This document shows, piece after piece, positions 10,829 to 23,129 of a stretch of 64,000 nucleotides of DNA (positions are counted from its first letter, which is position 1; every line of letters starts with the position of its first letter). Position numbers and translations under genes: made by a program. The notes under the pieces are model-generated. The model was not told the DNA's origin, searched no databases, and saw only the letters and a list, made by a program, of their open reading frames with translations. Source of the DNA: Pagrus major (lineage: Eukaryota; Chordata; Actinopteri; Spariformes; Sparidae); the NCBI RefSeq assembly GCF_040436345.1, contig NC_133223.1, positions 24,051,410 to 24,115,409 of the forward strand, in the 5' to 3' direction.

Positions 10829-11008
10829 ATGACCACAGGACAAAAGGAAGAAGTTTTTAAAAAAATGAATGAACTTTTTGAGGAAAGATTATGCGAGTTG
10901 GAGAAAAGTTTTAAACATCTGAATGATGTTACTTTGCCAGGACACAGAGACAAACAGTTACTACAGAACAGTTGGGAGGAGACTGGATGGGAATTAGATG
11001 TAAGTTAG
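10829..11008 (+). other. Short open frame ending in a splice-donor-like site
   Basis: An ATG at 10829 opens 59 codons that are rich in Glu, Lys and Leu and could form an amphipathic helix (EEVFKKMNELFEERLCELEK). The frame closes at 11008 directly after GAT-GTAAGT, which matches the vertebrate splice donor consensus; a stop lies two codons upstream of the ATG. It may be a first coding exon, a piece of an old transposon, or chance. I do not recognise the protein. Confidence 0.2.
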
Positions 11009-12826
11009 ATTGTGGCGATGTAAACGTGAAGGTCCATGCGAGACCGAGTTGCCTCTGAGTGGCACCCTCTAGTTGTTGTATTGCTTAACATCCAGGCCAA
11101 CATGAAGGACACATGGAATTATGTGGGCAGTGACAGTTATATGATTTAAAATGGACGTACCTATTTTTGTATATAAAGGGAGCATGAATGAGCCTTAAAA
11201 TAAGTGCCTCTTTAGGTTAGGTACTTGGGGCAAAAAGGCACACAAATGTACAAACTGATTTTAGACTGAAAAAGACCTGAAAAACTTAGATTTAAATAGT
11301 GTACTTACATGATACTACAGATAGTAGCAAAGATATCATGCATATAAGATACACTATATGGCACCAGACCCAATAAAGTTAATTTTCATTAAAGTCCTAA
11401 TGTGACACACAAACACTTTGATGAAAGTTTAACAGTGGCCTAAGACACTGAGGACATCAACCAATGCATTTCCTATGAGACCTGATGTGTTTATGAAGTC
11501 CATACACATGAGATTACTGTGTTATTGATAAGATTTGCTGATGTAACTCCCATCTATTGTGATGCAATGTAACAGAGACACACAAATACAGAGTAAACAT
11601 GATGATTATGCCTCAGGGTCATTAGTCCAGTACATCACTTTATCCCCAGGACATCAATCTATTGTTGATGTCATGCTCTGGGACCTGCGGTCTCCATGCA
11701 GCACAACTATGTGCAAACTCCCTCTACACTGATAGAAGGCTGTTAATGTTAGATACTGGATGACAAATGCCTGGAAAAAAGGTGCTGTTTATGATTTTGC
11801 ATTGTGATATGTACATTTAGAGTTTCCAAGACTTAAAATGTTCATTAAATAAAAATGGCCATTCCAAAAGCAGAAAAGTTGGCCTCTTGTGGCTCCGTGG
11901 CTATATGCACAATTTTAAAAGGCCCTGGGGTTTTAAAGTTTTAGTTCAAGAGAGAATCCAAGTTCAGAAAAATGTAGGTGAAAGACAGTTCTTTGTATAA
12001 AACATGGTTTAGTGTAAACAACAGGCTGTCGCTGTAACTGGTCAACTTAGTAATTCAGTTGAGCTGCAGCCAAAGCCCTTTAACTTTGAGTACTGGTCTT
12101 TTACATATAAATGAACATCCGTCACATTCAAGCCCTTGTCAAAAGAGTCCTCACAATGTGCATTAAGCCTAGTATGTATTTTGCAGCATACAGCAATGAT
12201 ACGTTTGCCAGAGATGAAGTAGTGCAAACTGCAGCGAAAAACGTTGTACTGGAAAAGTGTTGTCACATTGTAAATGTTGTGAATCTAAGGCAGTTTGGTT
12301 AGGTTTAAAGATCAAAAAGTTAAGTAAAAGACCATGGTTTGGGTTAAAATAAGCATTATAAGAGTTAGTTACATAACCTAACTTATGTATGTTTGTTAAG
12401 TTACATTACATGCATGACATAAATTAATGTAAATACATCATGTATGTTCTGGTCTCCAGGGTGAAAGTCTGGGTATGATTGACCTATCCATCCTGCTTCC
12501 CGGTGTTAAGGACCACTACTTGACTGCTTCCCAAAGATATAACAGACCTCCTAAGTTTATATTTTTCAAGCAGAACAGAAATGTATTTTGGCCTCAGGCT
12601 GTTAAATGCAAAGATGGTTTAAAGTTAGCTGTGAGATCGGACTGGATAGTGAAAATATGAGCTCTTTCTTAATGTAGTAATTAAATGTACAGTATGTGCA
12701 CAAGATACAATTTGTCCCTGCATTTTGATTTCTTCGTAGGCATAACATACAATTCGTTCCCACTTCCTGGTTAATTTGTGTGCACGAGATAAGTATACAG
12801 ACAGTCAGCAGCACAGACCAGCCTAA

Positions 12827-13350
12827 AGCTTAGTTTATGCTTCTGCGTCAGGTCGACGGCGTACCTACGCCGTAGCTACGCCGTCGACGCAGACCCCTAC
12901 GCCGTAGCCTGACGTGCACCTCCAAAAAATCCTAACTACGCGTCGCGTTGACGCGGACCGCAAGCGCTGTGATTGGTCCGCTCAGAACATAATTTCCGGC
13001 AGTTGCTTTTTCCAATCGTACAGACCACCTCCGCAAACGTCTTCTCTGTCGCCTGCGCTTTAACATTTACAATATAAGCATTTGCTCTTCAATATTGATC
13101 CAACTCCAAATACAGCTGCTCCACCTCGGTCGCCATTGTTTACTGTTGTTTACTGTGACCGGAAGAAAAAGCAAGGATTCGGCTATAACCCCTGAAACCA
13201 CACAGCCACACAGCCACACCCCCCTGGCGGCATGGCGGTGAATTGCAGAGCAACGCGGACCCTCGACGCAGAACTTCGAATGCTCAACGACGGCGTCATG
13301 TCGACGGCGTAGGTACGGCGTCGACTTGACGCAGAAGCATAAACTAAGCT
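12827..13350. mobile_element. PIF/Harbinger-type MITE, 524 bp
   Basis: The two ends are perfect 24-bp inverted repeats (12827-12850 and 13327-13350, beginning AGCTTAGTTTATGCTTCTGC), and the similarity continues inwards with few mismatches through GTCGACGnCGTACCTACGCCGT. A TAA triplet flanks both sides (12824-12826 and 13351-13353), the 3-bp target duplication typical of PIF/Harbinger. The element is GC-rich with many CGACG/CGTCG words, unlike its surroundings. It has no transposase, so it would have been moved in trans. Confidence 0.85.
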
Positions 13351-13353
13351 TAA

Positions 13354-14673
13354 GGGGGAGGAACAGCTTGGTAGCAGCCTGCTTTGCGGTCACTTGGTCT
13401 TTCCACTCTGCATTGCCCAGGGACATTCTACCAGTGAAGACCAGCTCAGGAGGTGGAGTGACTCTGTGAGGAGCAGCAGCAGGCAAGGCAGGAAGGACTA
13501 CGACAGCTGAAGAGGTTGATGTGTTTACCGGGAAAACTACAGCTCACAAGCTGCTGTTTGTTTTACAGACCGCAAAAAAAAAACACAGGCACAACCAGAG
13601 ATACACATTATGCAGCCTCTATGTATTTCCCAAACTGCTGACTCACAGTAAGGATCAAACTATTGCGCTCTACTTACCACTCTAGTGTCAGTTTTATACA
13701 TGAAGGGCTTCACGGTCAACTTAGGCCCAAAAATTCTAACATTATTTGCAACGTCCAGTTAGATTTTCAAAATGGAGTTTACTGACAAAACATTTATACA
13801 AATCATGACTTTTGGACTGTTATTAACGTTGTGAAGAGGTCACGATTTGGTTAGGTTCAGGCCCCAAACTACTTTGTTAGGTTTAGGAAAACATCTTTCT
13901 TTGTGTTAAAATATATATATGTTCAACTTTATTTATCATGTAAGTTACGTAAGTGAACTCGCTATATTACTAATAAACAATTCCATGTTGTCACTTCATA
14001 ACACACGAGACATGAACCCCAGTCTCCTGCAGGAAAGTGCTGCATATGACCCACCCCACCACCCTGAAATTGAGGAATTTCGCAGAGTTAGGTTAGGGGT
14101 ACCTCAAGGGTCAAACTGAGAAGTGTAGGGCAACTTTTGCGCGTTGAGAGTGAGAATGGACTTGCTGCGGGGACATGGTTTGGTTATTTCAAATATTGCA
14201 AATGGGCCTCCAGGCATTATACTGGCTGTTCTGGATGACACATTCATTCATTCATTCTGTTTGCCAGGTATCATGGCTGTAATCTGGATAGAAATTCTAT
14301 TTATTCTCTGCATCCACCCTCCCTGAAGTATGAGCCTTTTAATATCTTTTTCCATGTGGAAGCTGCATAGCTTTTGTAAAGTAAACACTGTCTATTCACT
14401 GATTGTATCTTCCCATGTCACCATTGGCTCAACATGGACAAGAATACGATTATTGCATTGTTTAATCAGGGCGGGTTATTAAACTCTGGAGCTTTAGTAA
14501 ATTCTGACAGCTGGTTGGACAGTAACAATGCTCAACAAAGAATAAAAGCAGTTATATCATTTGTCGGACCAGTGGTGAATTATTTACTCATTGTATTCTC
14601 CTCTCATATATGGTATACATCTGTGAAGAACGAAGTCCAGGTACATCTGACATTTCAGTCAATTAAGTAAACC
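13354..14673. other. Spacer upstream of OR 14674
   Basis: No convincing gene or known repeat was seen. Short open frames near 13919, 14144 and 14434 show no family features. The proximal part presumably holds the promoter and 5' untranslated exon of the next OR, but no clear TATA box was identified. Confidence 0.45.
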
Positions 14674-15609
14674 ATGATTAGTGCAACCAATTTAAGTGGT
14701 TTTTCTTTATCAGGATTAAATGACACAACAACTAATCAGAGAGTCACTCTTTTCTCTTTCACCTTGTTGTGTTACATTGTGGTTTTGCTTGTTAATGGTG
14801 CTCTTATTGTTACTATCATAATGGAGGAAAAACTTCACGAGCCCATGTACATCTTCCTATGTAATTTGTGCATTAATAGTGTTTATGGGACAACAGCCTT
14901 TTACCCCAAATTTCTTTTTGATCTATTGTCTAACATTCATGTCATATCATATGCTGGTTGCCTGTTGCAGGTGTTTGTTATATACTCGTATGCAGCAACA
15001 GAGTTTTCTATTCTAGCCCTGATGGCCTATGACAGATATGTGGCTATATGTCGACCACTGGAGTATCACTCTGTTATGACTAAACGTAGAGTTGTTTTTT
15101 TAGTGTGTTTATCCATACTTGTACCTTTCCTCTGTCAGACTATTGTGATGATAATGACCTCTCAACTGGAATTATGTGGCTCCCACATAGAAAAACTTTA
15201 TTGTGAGAATTGGTCAATCCTCAAACTTTCCTGCAATTCAATAACAACAAATAATATTGTTGGATTCATTGTCATATTTTTCTATTTAGGGCATGATCTT
15301 TTCATTTTGTGTTCATATGTGCAGCTGATAAAATCAGTTTTAAAGTCAAGAGAGGGGAGGAGGAAGTTTATGCAGACATGTGTGCCACATTTATTATGTT
15401 TGCTTAATGTCACAGCTGCTCTGCTGTTCGACCTCATGTACGCTAGATATGGCTCAAGCTCTGTATCACAAAGTGTTAAGAACTTCATGGCCATACAATA
15501 TCTCATCTTTCCACCTATTCTCAACCCTATTATTTACGGACTTAAACTGACTCAAGTTCGCAACATTTTTTTAAGTTTGTTTACAGACAACAAACAGGGT
15601 AAAGCATAA
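14674..15609 (+). CDS. Odorant receptor, 311 aa
   Basis: Complete intronless OR. The ATG at 14674 has A at -3 and gives MISATNLSG, with N-glycosylation sites at Asn6 and Asn16. Motifs: LVNG at 39-42 in helix 1, LHEPMY at 54-59, Cys96 paired with the second extracellular loop (cysteines 168, 177, 187), MAYDRYVAIC at 117-126, KFMQTC at 231-236 and PPILNPIIYG at 280-289. Length and motif spacing are normal for the family. Its closest relative here is the next gene at 18197, with which it shares the SHIxKLYCENWSI stretch of loop 2. It is also related to the five-unit array further right. It should function as a plasma-membrane odorant receptor in olfactory neurons; the ligand is not predictable. 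Confidence 0.95.
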   Translation: MISATNLSGFSLSGLNDTTTNQRVTLFSFTLLCYIVVLLVNGALIVTIIMEEKLHEPMYIFLCNLCINSVYGTTAFYPKFLFDLLSNIHVISYAGCLLQVFVIYSYAATEFSILALMAYDRYVAICRPLEYHSVMTKRRVVFLVCLSILVPFLCQTIVMIMTSQLELCGSHIEKLYCENWSILKLSCNSITTNNIVGFIVIFFYLGHDLFILCSYVQLIKSVLKSREGRRKFMQTCVPHLLCLLNVTAALLFDLMYARYGSSSVSQSVKNFMAIQYLIFPPILNPIIYGLKLTQVRNIFLSLFTDNKQGKA

Positions 15610-16898
15610 GGCTGATACGTTGTGAAGTTTTGTTTTGAGGCCAGCCATTTTATCTCATAAACAGAAAAAATGTGATCATCACTTTACAGTTAGAAAACAT
15701 GGAGAAGAAATAGTCAGACATGTGGCCTGGTCTCTCTATTTCTGCTTCCAGAAATTGGCTGATTGTGAAAAAACCCACTGGTATCAGATGTGAACTCTTC
15801 AGAGAGGTGTTGATTAAACTTTGTCATTCTTGAGGATGTTTGCTGTGGTGCTGTTGATTTTTATTATTGAAAGGTGTGAAGGTGAAAGGCATTTTAAGTA
15901 TTGAAACTACTGTATATTATTTTTCTGTATTCCTGGAGTTATCATATTTAACAGGGTGTGTAAGGTTGTTTTCTTTTCACGGCAACTGTTTTAATGGTGC
16001 TCGTTCTATAGCGGGCATGCTGCTGTTAAAGCTTACTTTAACAAAAAATGCAAACCATTAATGAACAAAAAATACAGCTTACATTTCTGATAGTGCTGCT
16101 TTAATCTCCCTCTGCTGCTCTTGTGTTGCATAGTCATTTACATTGTCAGTGACAACAGCAGAACATTTTAATATGTCATAATATAATATTTTATTCATTT
16201 TAAAACATTTAGTCTTCAGCCACAGCTGACACCGCCTTAAGTTATGTGACTTGAGGTAATTGGTCAGACTTCATGTCGCTCCTTCTGAAGCCACAAAATA
16301 CTTTGTCCAACCTTTTCACATATGTAGTAGTACTCCCCAACACCTGTAAACACAACATCACAACAAAGTGAAATATAATCCCCTTTTAGAGTTAATATAG
16401 TGAGCAGTGAGTTGAAGTCCAATATTCACTCTGCTTTGAGCTTTGTTTTGATTTTCACAAACTCCAGACAAAAATATCTGGTTCTTCAGCTACTAAACAT
16501 TGTCTGTCATTTGATCCATTGTTGATATGAAAAAAACAACATATCAGTGCAGCTCTAAAGAACTTCAGTCTTAAATTCTGCTAGGATTAGGATGATTAAG
16601 AAATGCAACAAAGATGTGGGGGGCAGGTGGAGCTCAATTGACTACATGACTTGTGGCCTTGAGGCTACATATGCGACCATGCGGGGGTTCTCATGGAAGA
16701 GGGGGATACTGAAGGACCACCGAACAGTGTAACATGAATAGCAACCTTTCCTCCCGGAAGGTGACGTATAATGAGCCATTAAGTCTGTGTAGAGAGGAGG
16801 TCGGAGTGGATGCATGGATCAGTCACCCCCCCTGGGGGTTTGTGTCTCGTATGAAACCAAATATCAATGTTGACTTGTTATGTTAAACCAAAGCATGA

Positions 16899-16900
<2 letters not shown>

Positions 16901-16980
<80 letters not shown>
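16901..16980. repeat. (TC)n-(AC)n compound microsatellite
   Basis: About 34 uninterrupted TC units (16901-16968) pass directly into six AC units. It is a simple repeat with no other visible role. Confidence 0.97.
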
Positions 16981-17043
16981 CAGGTAGAGAGCACCAGGTC
17001 ACATGCTGCAGGACCTGCTGGTCTGCTGCTGGAAATGAACTAA

Positions 17044-17068
17044 ACACACACACACACGCACGCACGTA

Positions 17069-17105
<37 letters not shown>
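17044..17105. repeat. (AC)n microsatellite with GCAC/TACA variants
   Basis: An AC-dinucleotide run with a few CG and TA interruptions in the left half, lying about 65 bp right of the TC/AC repeat. Confidence 0.95.
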
Positions 17106-17107
<2 letters not shown>

Positions 17108-17334
17108 AAAATCACTCTTGGGGCCCCCTGGTAGTCACACGGCTCCATAATATAACTGGCAAAAATACAAGAATTTCATGCCTCGGCCTACAATGGCAAA
17201 ATGGTTGAATCTGGTGGAATACAGTAAAAATGTCAAATATCACTACTTTTCTTCAAAATGAAATGCTGACATTAGATAATACATGGTTTTATACTGTAAT
17301 GGCAGTGAGATTAAAACATGTGGTTTGAATGGCA

Positions 17335-17753
17335 GTCAATGGGGCATTTTTGGCCACGAAGGTGTCCAGAGGGAGTATTTGACACTACATAAAAAATACT
17401 AATGCAATGATATCAATTTTGCTGCTAATCTTTGACATATCCAAGACTCTAATCACCACCAAAGCCACATCTCCCTACTATTTATTTTATGGAAAATAAT
17501 TCATTTTTTGTGTTTTTTTGTAACAAAAAATGAAATAATTCAAATAGTTAAACTGGCATTTAAGGGGTTAAAATCCTGAAAATGATTGAATGTTTGGTAG
17601 TTTTGAATAAGGGGGAAGTTGTTTAAGTGATTTATGAAAAAAAAAGTAGAAAAAAATATTGATGTATGATGATTTTGTAGCAGTTTTTCTGTGCGTGTAC
17701 ATTTTTGCCACGAAGGTGTCCAGAGGGTAGTAAATTTGAGGAGGGCACAAGGG
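17335..17753. mobile_element. piggyBac-like MITE, right end clear
   Basis: The right end reads GGGCACAAGGG followed by TTAA (17754-17757), the mirror image of a CCCTTGT-type piggyBac end. A 27-bp block containing CCACGAAGGTGTCCAGAGGG occurs twice, near 17350 and near 17708, which suggests subterminal direct repeats. The left end is not defined, so the start given is approximate and the element may begin as far left as about 17110. Confidence 0.5.
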
Positions 17754-18196
17754 TTAAGTCACTTTTTATAAATTAATTAATGGCTACATTTATGTTTTTT
17801 TGGGGACTTTTACATTCACTGGCATATTTATTGACTGTTTAATTAATTAACTTATTTATTCATTTATGTTTTTATTTATTTGCATATCAATTTCCATCCC
17901 TCATACTGTTAAAACTGCCATTGTTTAAAAAACTCTGGCTTTGTAAGGAGCTAATTTTACTGTACATTTTTTTTTTTACCTCATCACCTCATTATTATTT
18001 ATTTTTAGCTGCTAACCAATGACACACCTGCATCAGTGGAGAGGTGTCTCACCGTCATAAATCCACAACTGAGTTAACACAAACAGACTGGCTAACCTAC
18101 AGTCTAAGACGTATAGAAGACATGTTCCATTGCACCATGTCTTCTAAATACTGTTAGCAACGTTGACAGGTTTGGGTTTTTGAATATTATTGCAGA

Positions 18197-19144
18197 ATGA
18201 GTAATACATCCACTATACTTGTATTTTCACTTTCAGGCTTCAGTGCAACGGTCAACTACAGACTCACTCTTTTCTCCCTCACTTTACTATGTTATTGTCT
18301 AATTGTGGTAGTAAATGTGTCTCTCATTTTAACCATAATACTGGATCACAACCTACATGAACCCATGTACATTTTTTTGTGTAACCTGTGCATCAATGGA
18401 CTTTATGGGACTGCAGCCTTTTATCCTAAATTTGCTTTTGATCTTCTGTCGGATGTTCATGTAATATCATATGTAGGATGCTTTCTGCAAGTCTTTGTTA
18501 TATACTCCTATGCAACTATTGATTTTTCTGTTCTGGCTCTTATGGCTTATGACAGATATGTGGCTATATGTCGACCCCTGGTGTATCACTCTGTAATGTC
18601 TACGCGGAGGACTGCTGTGTTAATCAGTCTGTCATGGCTGGTTCCACTTGGCTGTGAAGTTGTAGTTATAACCTTGACATCCAAATTGAAACTGTGTGGC
18701 TCCCACATACAGAAACTCTATTGTGAGAACTGGTCAATTGTGAAACTTGCTTGCAGTTCAACGGCAGCAAACAATGTTGTTGGACTGATTATTATTTCCT
18801 TCTATTGTGCGCACGTTCTCTTCATCGTGTGCACTTATGTACGGCTCATAAAGTCAGCTTTAAAGTCAAAAGAAAGCAGGAAAAAGTTTACACAGACATG
18901 TGTACCACATTTATTGTGTTTGTGTAATGTTACAGCGGCTTTGCTTTTTGACACTATGTACTCGAGATATGGATCAGCGTCTGTGCCACAGAACCTAAGG
19001 AATTTCATGGCCATACAATTTCTCATGATGCCCCCTGTTCTAAACCCTATTATTTATGGACTGATCCTGAGTAAAATTAGATATAAATTGGTGACTTTGT
19101 GTATAAAGGCAGGTCAGACATTAATGTTGGGGCTGAAGGTTTGA
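18197..19144 (+). CDS. Odorant receptor, 315 aa
   Basis: Complete intronless OR that is a sister of the gene at 14674. The ATG at 18197 follows TATTGCAGA, a splice-acceptor-like run, so a 5' untranslated exon may be joined just before the start; this is an inference. N-glycosylation site at Asn3 (NTS). Motifs: LHEPMY at 53-58, Cys95 with loop-2 cysteines 167, 176 and 186, MAYDRYVAIC at 116-125, FTQTC at 231-235 before helix 6, and PPVLNPIIYG at 279-288 in helix 7. The C-terminus is slightly longer than that of its sister. Nothing looks damaged. Ligand unknown. Confidence 0.95.
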   Translation: MSNTSTILVFSLSGFSATVNYRLTLFSLTLLCYCLIVVVNVSLILTIILDHNLHEPMYIFLCNLCINGLYGTAAFYPKFAFDLLSDVHVISYVGCFLQVFVIYSYATIDFSVLALMAYDRYVAICRPLVYHSVMSTRRTAVLISLSWLVPLGCEVVVITLTSKLKLCGSHIQKLYCENWSIVKLACSSTAANNVVGLIIISFYCAHVLFIVCTYVRLIKSALKSKESRKKFTQTCVPHLLCLCNVTAALLFDTMYSRYGSASVPQNLRNFMAIQFLMMPPVLNPIIYGLILSKIRYKLVTLCIKAGQTLMLGLKV

Positions 19145-20001
19145 TTTATAAAATTAGGGTACTGTTCTGTCAGGAATCACCATGCTGATCTGCGGTCTGT
19201 ATACAGAGTAAGTCATTCTACGATCCCACAGACAGGTTTCAGATGTTGAATGTTTGAAGCAATACATGAATGTGAGAACTTGAAGTATAATTTAACAGCA
19301 CAAGTTTACTACATGGGGTCAAAGTTTAAAGAAGAAAATGTTGAAATCAGGATGGAGTAATAATCTGTGTTAATCCTCTGACCAGACAGCACGTTCTCTA
19401 AAGATGAGAGATTATCTTTTCTGAAGCAATAATTCAGACTACAGTACCTGTATGAAAAGTCTATAATCCTGTATCATGTATAATCCTTGATGCCAAGGTT
19501 ACAATTTTCTGTTCACATGTAGAGCTAAGGTGAGTTTAAGTCTAAACCTAATGTGTACAGCAGTTGAGTCGGTCTGTCAGTGTCTGACCTTCAATACAAA
19601 ATGTAAATCAAACAGGGTCTTGGAATATCTTTAACACTGATTAAATTATGTAATTTTCATATATTTGTAATAGACAAAGTAAATTAAATAAGACATCCAG
19701 TGTTGAATCTAGCATCTGATTTTGGTTTAATTTTAGACTTTTGATGAAGTAGACATTAGAAAAGGGTTTTTTTGATCGATTGTAATGAGATTTGTGATCT
19801 GGCTGACAGAAATACTTAAGCCTGTGTATAAAAACAACCTAAATTATTCTCTCATCTGCATTATCCAGATACAAGACACTTATTTTTAGTTTTAGTTTTA
19901 AAGAACTAAAGACATTTTAGTCTAATTTGTTTTCATGCATTTTTGGATTTTTAGGATTTTTAAGCATCTTGAGGCCGAAGCTGTTTCCATCTTTGTTGTG
20001 T

Positions 20002-20046
20002 ACAGTTACCATGGTTACAGGCCAGCCTGTAACCAATGGTAACTGT
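20002..20046. repeat. 45-bp near-perfect hairpin
   Basis: ACAGTTACCATGGTTACAGG pairs with the reverse complement of the sequence ending at 20046, with one bulged base and a loop of about two bases. A second small pair, GATTGT/ACAATC, lies 40 bp downstream. It may be a transposon relic. Confidence 0.85.
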
Positions 20047-22354
20047 CAACAGATTGACTCTCCTCAGTTGTCACTCTCAGACTTTGATTGTTTGACAATC
20101 ACAAAGTGATATGAATTTAGTGAGCACCAGGAATAAGATTTTGATTGGTTGACTGTTGACATTAACAGTACACTATGTAGTTTTGGAAAATAAATTCACA
20201 TTCAGAAAAATAAGGTAATAATAATACAAACAAAAATAATTATTTGATGTATTTCTATAAATTAAAAAAAACAAAACAAGTTGTCCTCATAGGGGAGTAG
20301 GGTCCTCAGAATGCTGTTTTAAGCTAGAAATAGTTTAGAGGGTCCTGGAAACTTACACAGATAAACAGAATGAATTGTGTTGTCCTTTGATGACAGCTTG
20401 TTTATTCAGTTTATTCAGTAGTGAAAATAAATTATTTTTCTCTTCTGATTAAAAATCCTAGAATTTACTAATTCCCTCCAATTGTGACACAAAAGACTGT
20501 AGCCTGAAAGTCACTACAACATTTCATCGGCGGCATACAAAGTTTCATTACCTTTTCAGAAAGGTCAGCGTGCTGCCTGCATGTTTTTGCAACTTGTCTG
20601 TTTGTGATAAGCTTCAACCCCTCGTTACCTACAACAAAATAAATGTTTGATAAAAATGATGTATGATAAACTTGATTATGTTTATAATATTATGATAACA
20701 TCAACATAAAGAAGAGGTTTCTGCACACGTAGACCAGTGGATATTAAGTTTTCATTTTCTTTCTCAGCATTAGATGTAGCTGGTGGTCAAAACCATATTA
20801 TGTCATTATAGAAAACTTTGTTTTACAAACTTTAATAATGTTTAGACTTGTTGCTTCCTTGGACAAAATAACTGAAACACCTTACAGTATAATGCAGTCC
20901 GATACAACACTACCATCAGTGCCTTACTGGCACAGGGTCAACAGATATCTCACATTATTATACATTGGAGTTTTTGCATTGGATTGCATAGTATTGTACA
21001 CAATTTCCTGTTATTGTGTCTACCAACTGTATATACCGAATCTGTGATTTACAAGGGAAGAGGAAAAATAGGGAGGAAATTCAACTATATCTACAATTTC
21101 ACATTTGTTATTTTAGATCAGATCACTCTGTTAAAAAAGTAAACTTTTCTCTTTGGTGACTTTCGGCATAACTATTTGGTGAAATTTAAGTTTAAAAGGT
21201 CATACATGCATCCTAAACCGATGACGAATATTGTTTTGATTTGAGGTTGTGTAACTTATGTCTCAGAGGGATAAATGGACAGCAATTTGCAGTCGCAATG
21301 ATGAAATACAAATGATGTAATTACCAGTCAGACTATCTTGCATTTTTTTTTTTTTTTTACCATAACAGTAATGGGAATCATTACTGTGACCTCCCTGGTG
21401 GGCCTCAGTGGAAAACAACAGGCCTGAGGGAACAGGGCTGGCTACAGCCACCTAATTAAGATCTAATGGTCAATGTAAGTTGGCCTCATGGGATGCTGCT
21501 AAACAAGTGCTTTGAGGCTTAACATGATTATAGAGAGGATTTATTTACTTTACCTGATGACACTAAAGGCTTTAAACGAGCTTCACTTCAATAACATACA
21601 TACATATGTTACATAGAGAACATGCAGTAATTATGGTAGACGTGGTCAAAAGGTCATTAGCTCCACTCTCCTCTGAGAGCAATTAATGAAACAAGATCAC
21701 TCTAGAGCCCGTCCAGGCACTAATTAACATAAACAGGCTCTTGAGTCAATATGACTTCATTCTTACTTACACACTGAAACCAAAAATCAATACATTAAAT
21801 CAAAGTTATATTATATTTTAATACAGTTCAGTATATCCATCTGTTGAATTTTTTATTCTTAATATCAGTCGTCATTAATCTGGCTGCTTAATAAGTGCAA
21901 CCACAATAATACTTCACAATTATGTGTAACAGAACTGTAAGTAGGGCTCCATAAACTTCAGCCTCAAAATGTCCATAGAGCTGATTCACCACATCAGAGA
22001 TAATGTCAACTTAACATCACAAGCTTCTGTATTTTAGATGTATTATATTGGTACAGTTGTACTTAACCAGAGACTTATAATGACGCACAGTTTTGAGCAC
22101 TCGGAACCAACACGCAGTTATTGAAGCTATATGTTTAGAGAGTGAACTGTGTAGACATTAATTTAAGTAATCTGTTCCATATTGACAACTGAAAAATACT
22201 GCTGAAATGCCTCCACCGCTGTTAGGAGACTACTCCTGTACAATCACTATTTATCTTTAATTCATTCATAGATAGAGAATCACGATCACAGTGAGTAGAG
22301 GGCGAATAAGGCCGTATAGAACAACTATAGACTATAGATATATGCAGTCTACAC

Positions 22355-22500
22355 TTAAGATAAGATAAGATAAGATGTTCCTTTATTGAAACCCCTTGGG
22401 AGAAATTCACAGGTAACACAGCAGTACAGAGGGAAATAAGTAGCAAAGAATAAAATAACAATTGAATACAAATATAATAAAAACTATTAGAATAAAAATA
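22355..22500 (-). mobile_element. LINE-type 3' tail, minus strand
   Basis: An AAGAT/GATAA simple repeat (about 22356-22376) is followed by TGTTCCTTTATTGAAACCCC and GGGAGAAATTCACAGGTAAC. In reverse this reads as the teleost non-LTR tail CTGCTGT...AATTTC...GGG...AATAAAGG ending in a short tandem repeat. Only the tail is recognisable. The exact LINE family was not assigned. Confidence 0.5.
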
Positions 22501-23129
22501 AGCATACTATATACAGTAACTTAAACAGCAATAAAACACACAAACGCTGTGATGCGCTATGATTTGTACCTGGTGTACAAATCATGTACCATGTGCACAC
22601 CATGGTGCACAGGGTGTGCCTGTGGAGCAGGGCCGTGTTCACAAATTACCTGGGCCAAGTGTGACATTGATGAGAGGCGCAGGTCCACAACAAGTCGAAC
22701 CTCTGTTCAACTTGTCCTGCCAGGTTGGTTCAAAACATTTTAAACAAGTTATTTTTTTGGCTGTTGTCACATCTTCCATTTCTGGAGGAGCAGGAGCTTG
22801 AAGCTTCACTGTGGTCTTGCTGGCGATCTCTCAATGTCTTAACAGTGGAGGCAAACCGAGCTTTTGCGTAATATAAGTTTATATTTAAGTTGTCTTGGCT
22901 ACATATTATCAGTCGCACAATATGCGGTTTGAATATGATGTTAATTATTTTGTTAATTTTGCATATTTCTGTGATACGAGCAAAAAGACGGCATATGCCA
23001 GCTAACGTTAACCCTGCTTTTGAGTCTTTCTTCAACTGTTTCTTTAATGTTGTCTGTGCTTTTAACAGCCCTTACTGGATGCAGCCAGGGCTTGTGGGTG
23101 AAATCACAATGAGTTCTCAAACTAACCAG

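Larger units (their letters stand above)
8833..12823. other. Spacer between OR genes, mostly unannotated
   Basis: About 4 kb of AT-rich sequence. It holds a 32-bp palindrome (9089-9120), pyrimidine-rich runs near 10205-10240, and a short open frame at 10829-11008. Several scattered open frames (for example near 9700, 12042 and 12475) show no recognisable protein features. No RNA gene was seen. Confidence 0.5.
15610..18196. other. Spacer between ORs with microsatellites and a MITE end
   Basis: It contains TC/AC microsatellites (16901-17105) and a TTAA-type MITE end (to 17753). A GC-richer stretch around 16620-16850 (including CCCGGAAGGTGACG and a GTCGGAGTGGATGCATGG run) may be an unrecognised interspersed repeat. 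No gene was seen. Confidence 0.5.

Noticed and set aside
12042-12814. Several 60-75 codon frames on both strands
   Set aside because: No motifs, no plausible start context, and compositions typical of chance frames in AT-rich DNA.
16620-16850. Possible tRNA-derived SINE or tRNA gene
   Set aside because: No cloverleaf or A/B box pair could be made out, and no tail repeat was seen.
22559-22585. 11-bp stem inverted repeat as a terminator or microRNA
   Set aside because: The stem is too short for a microRNA precursor and such terminators are not used by fish protein genes; kept only as a note.
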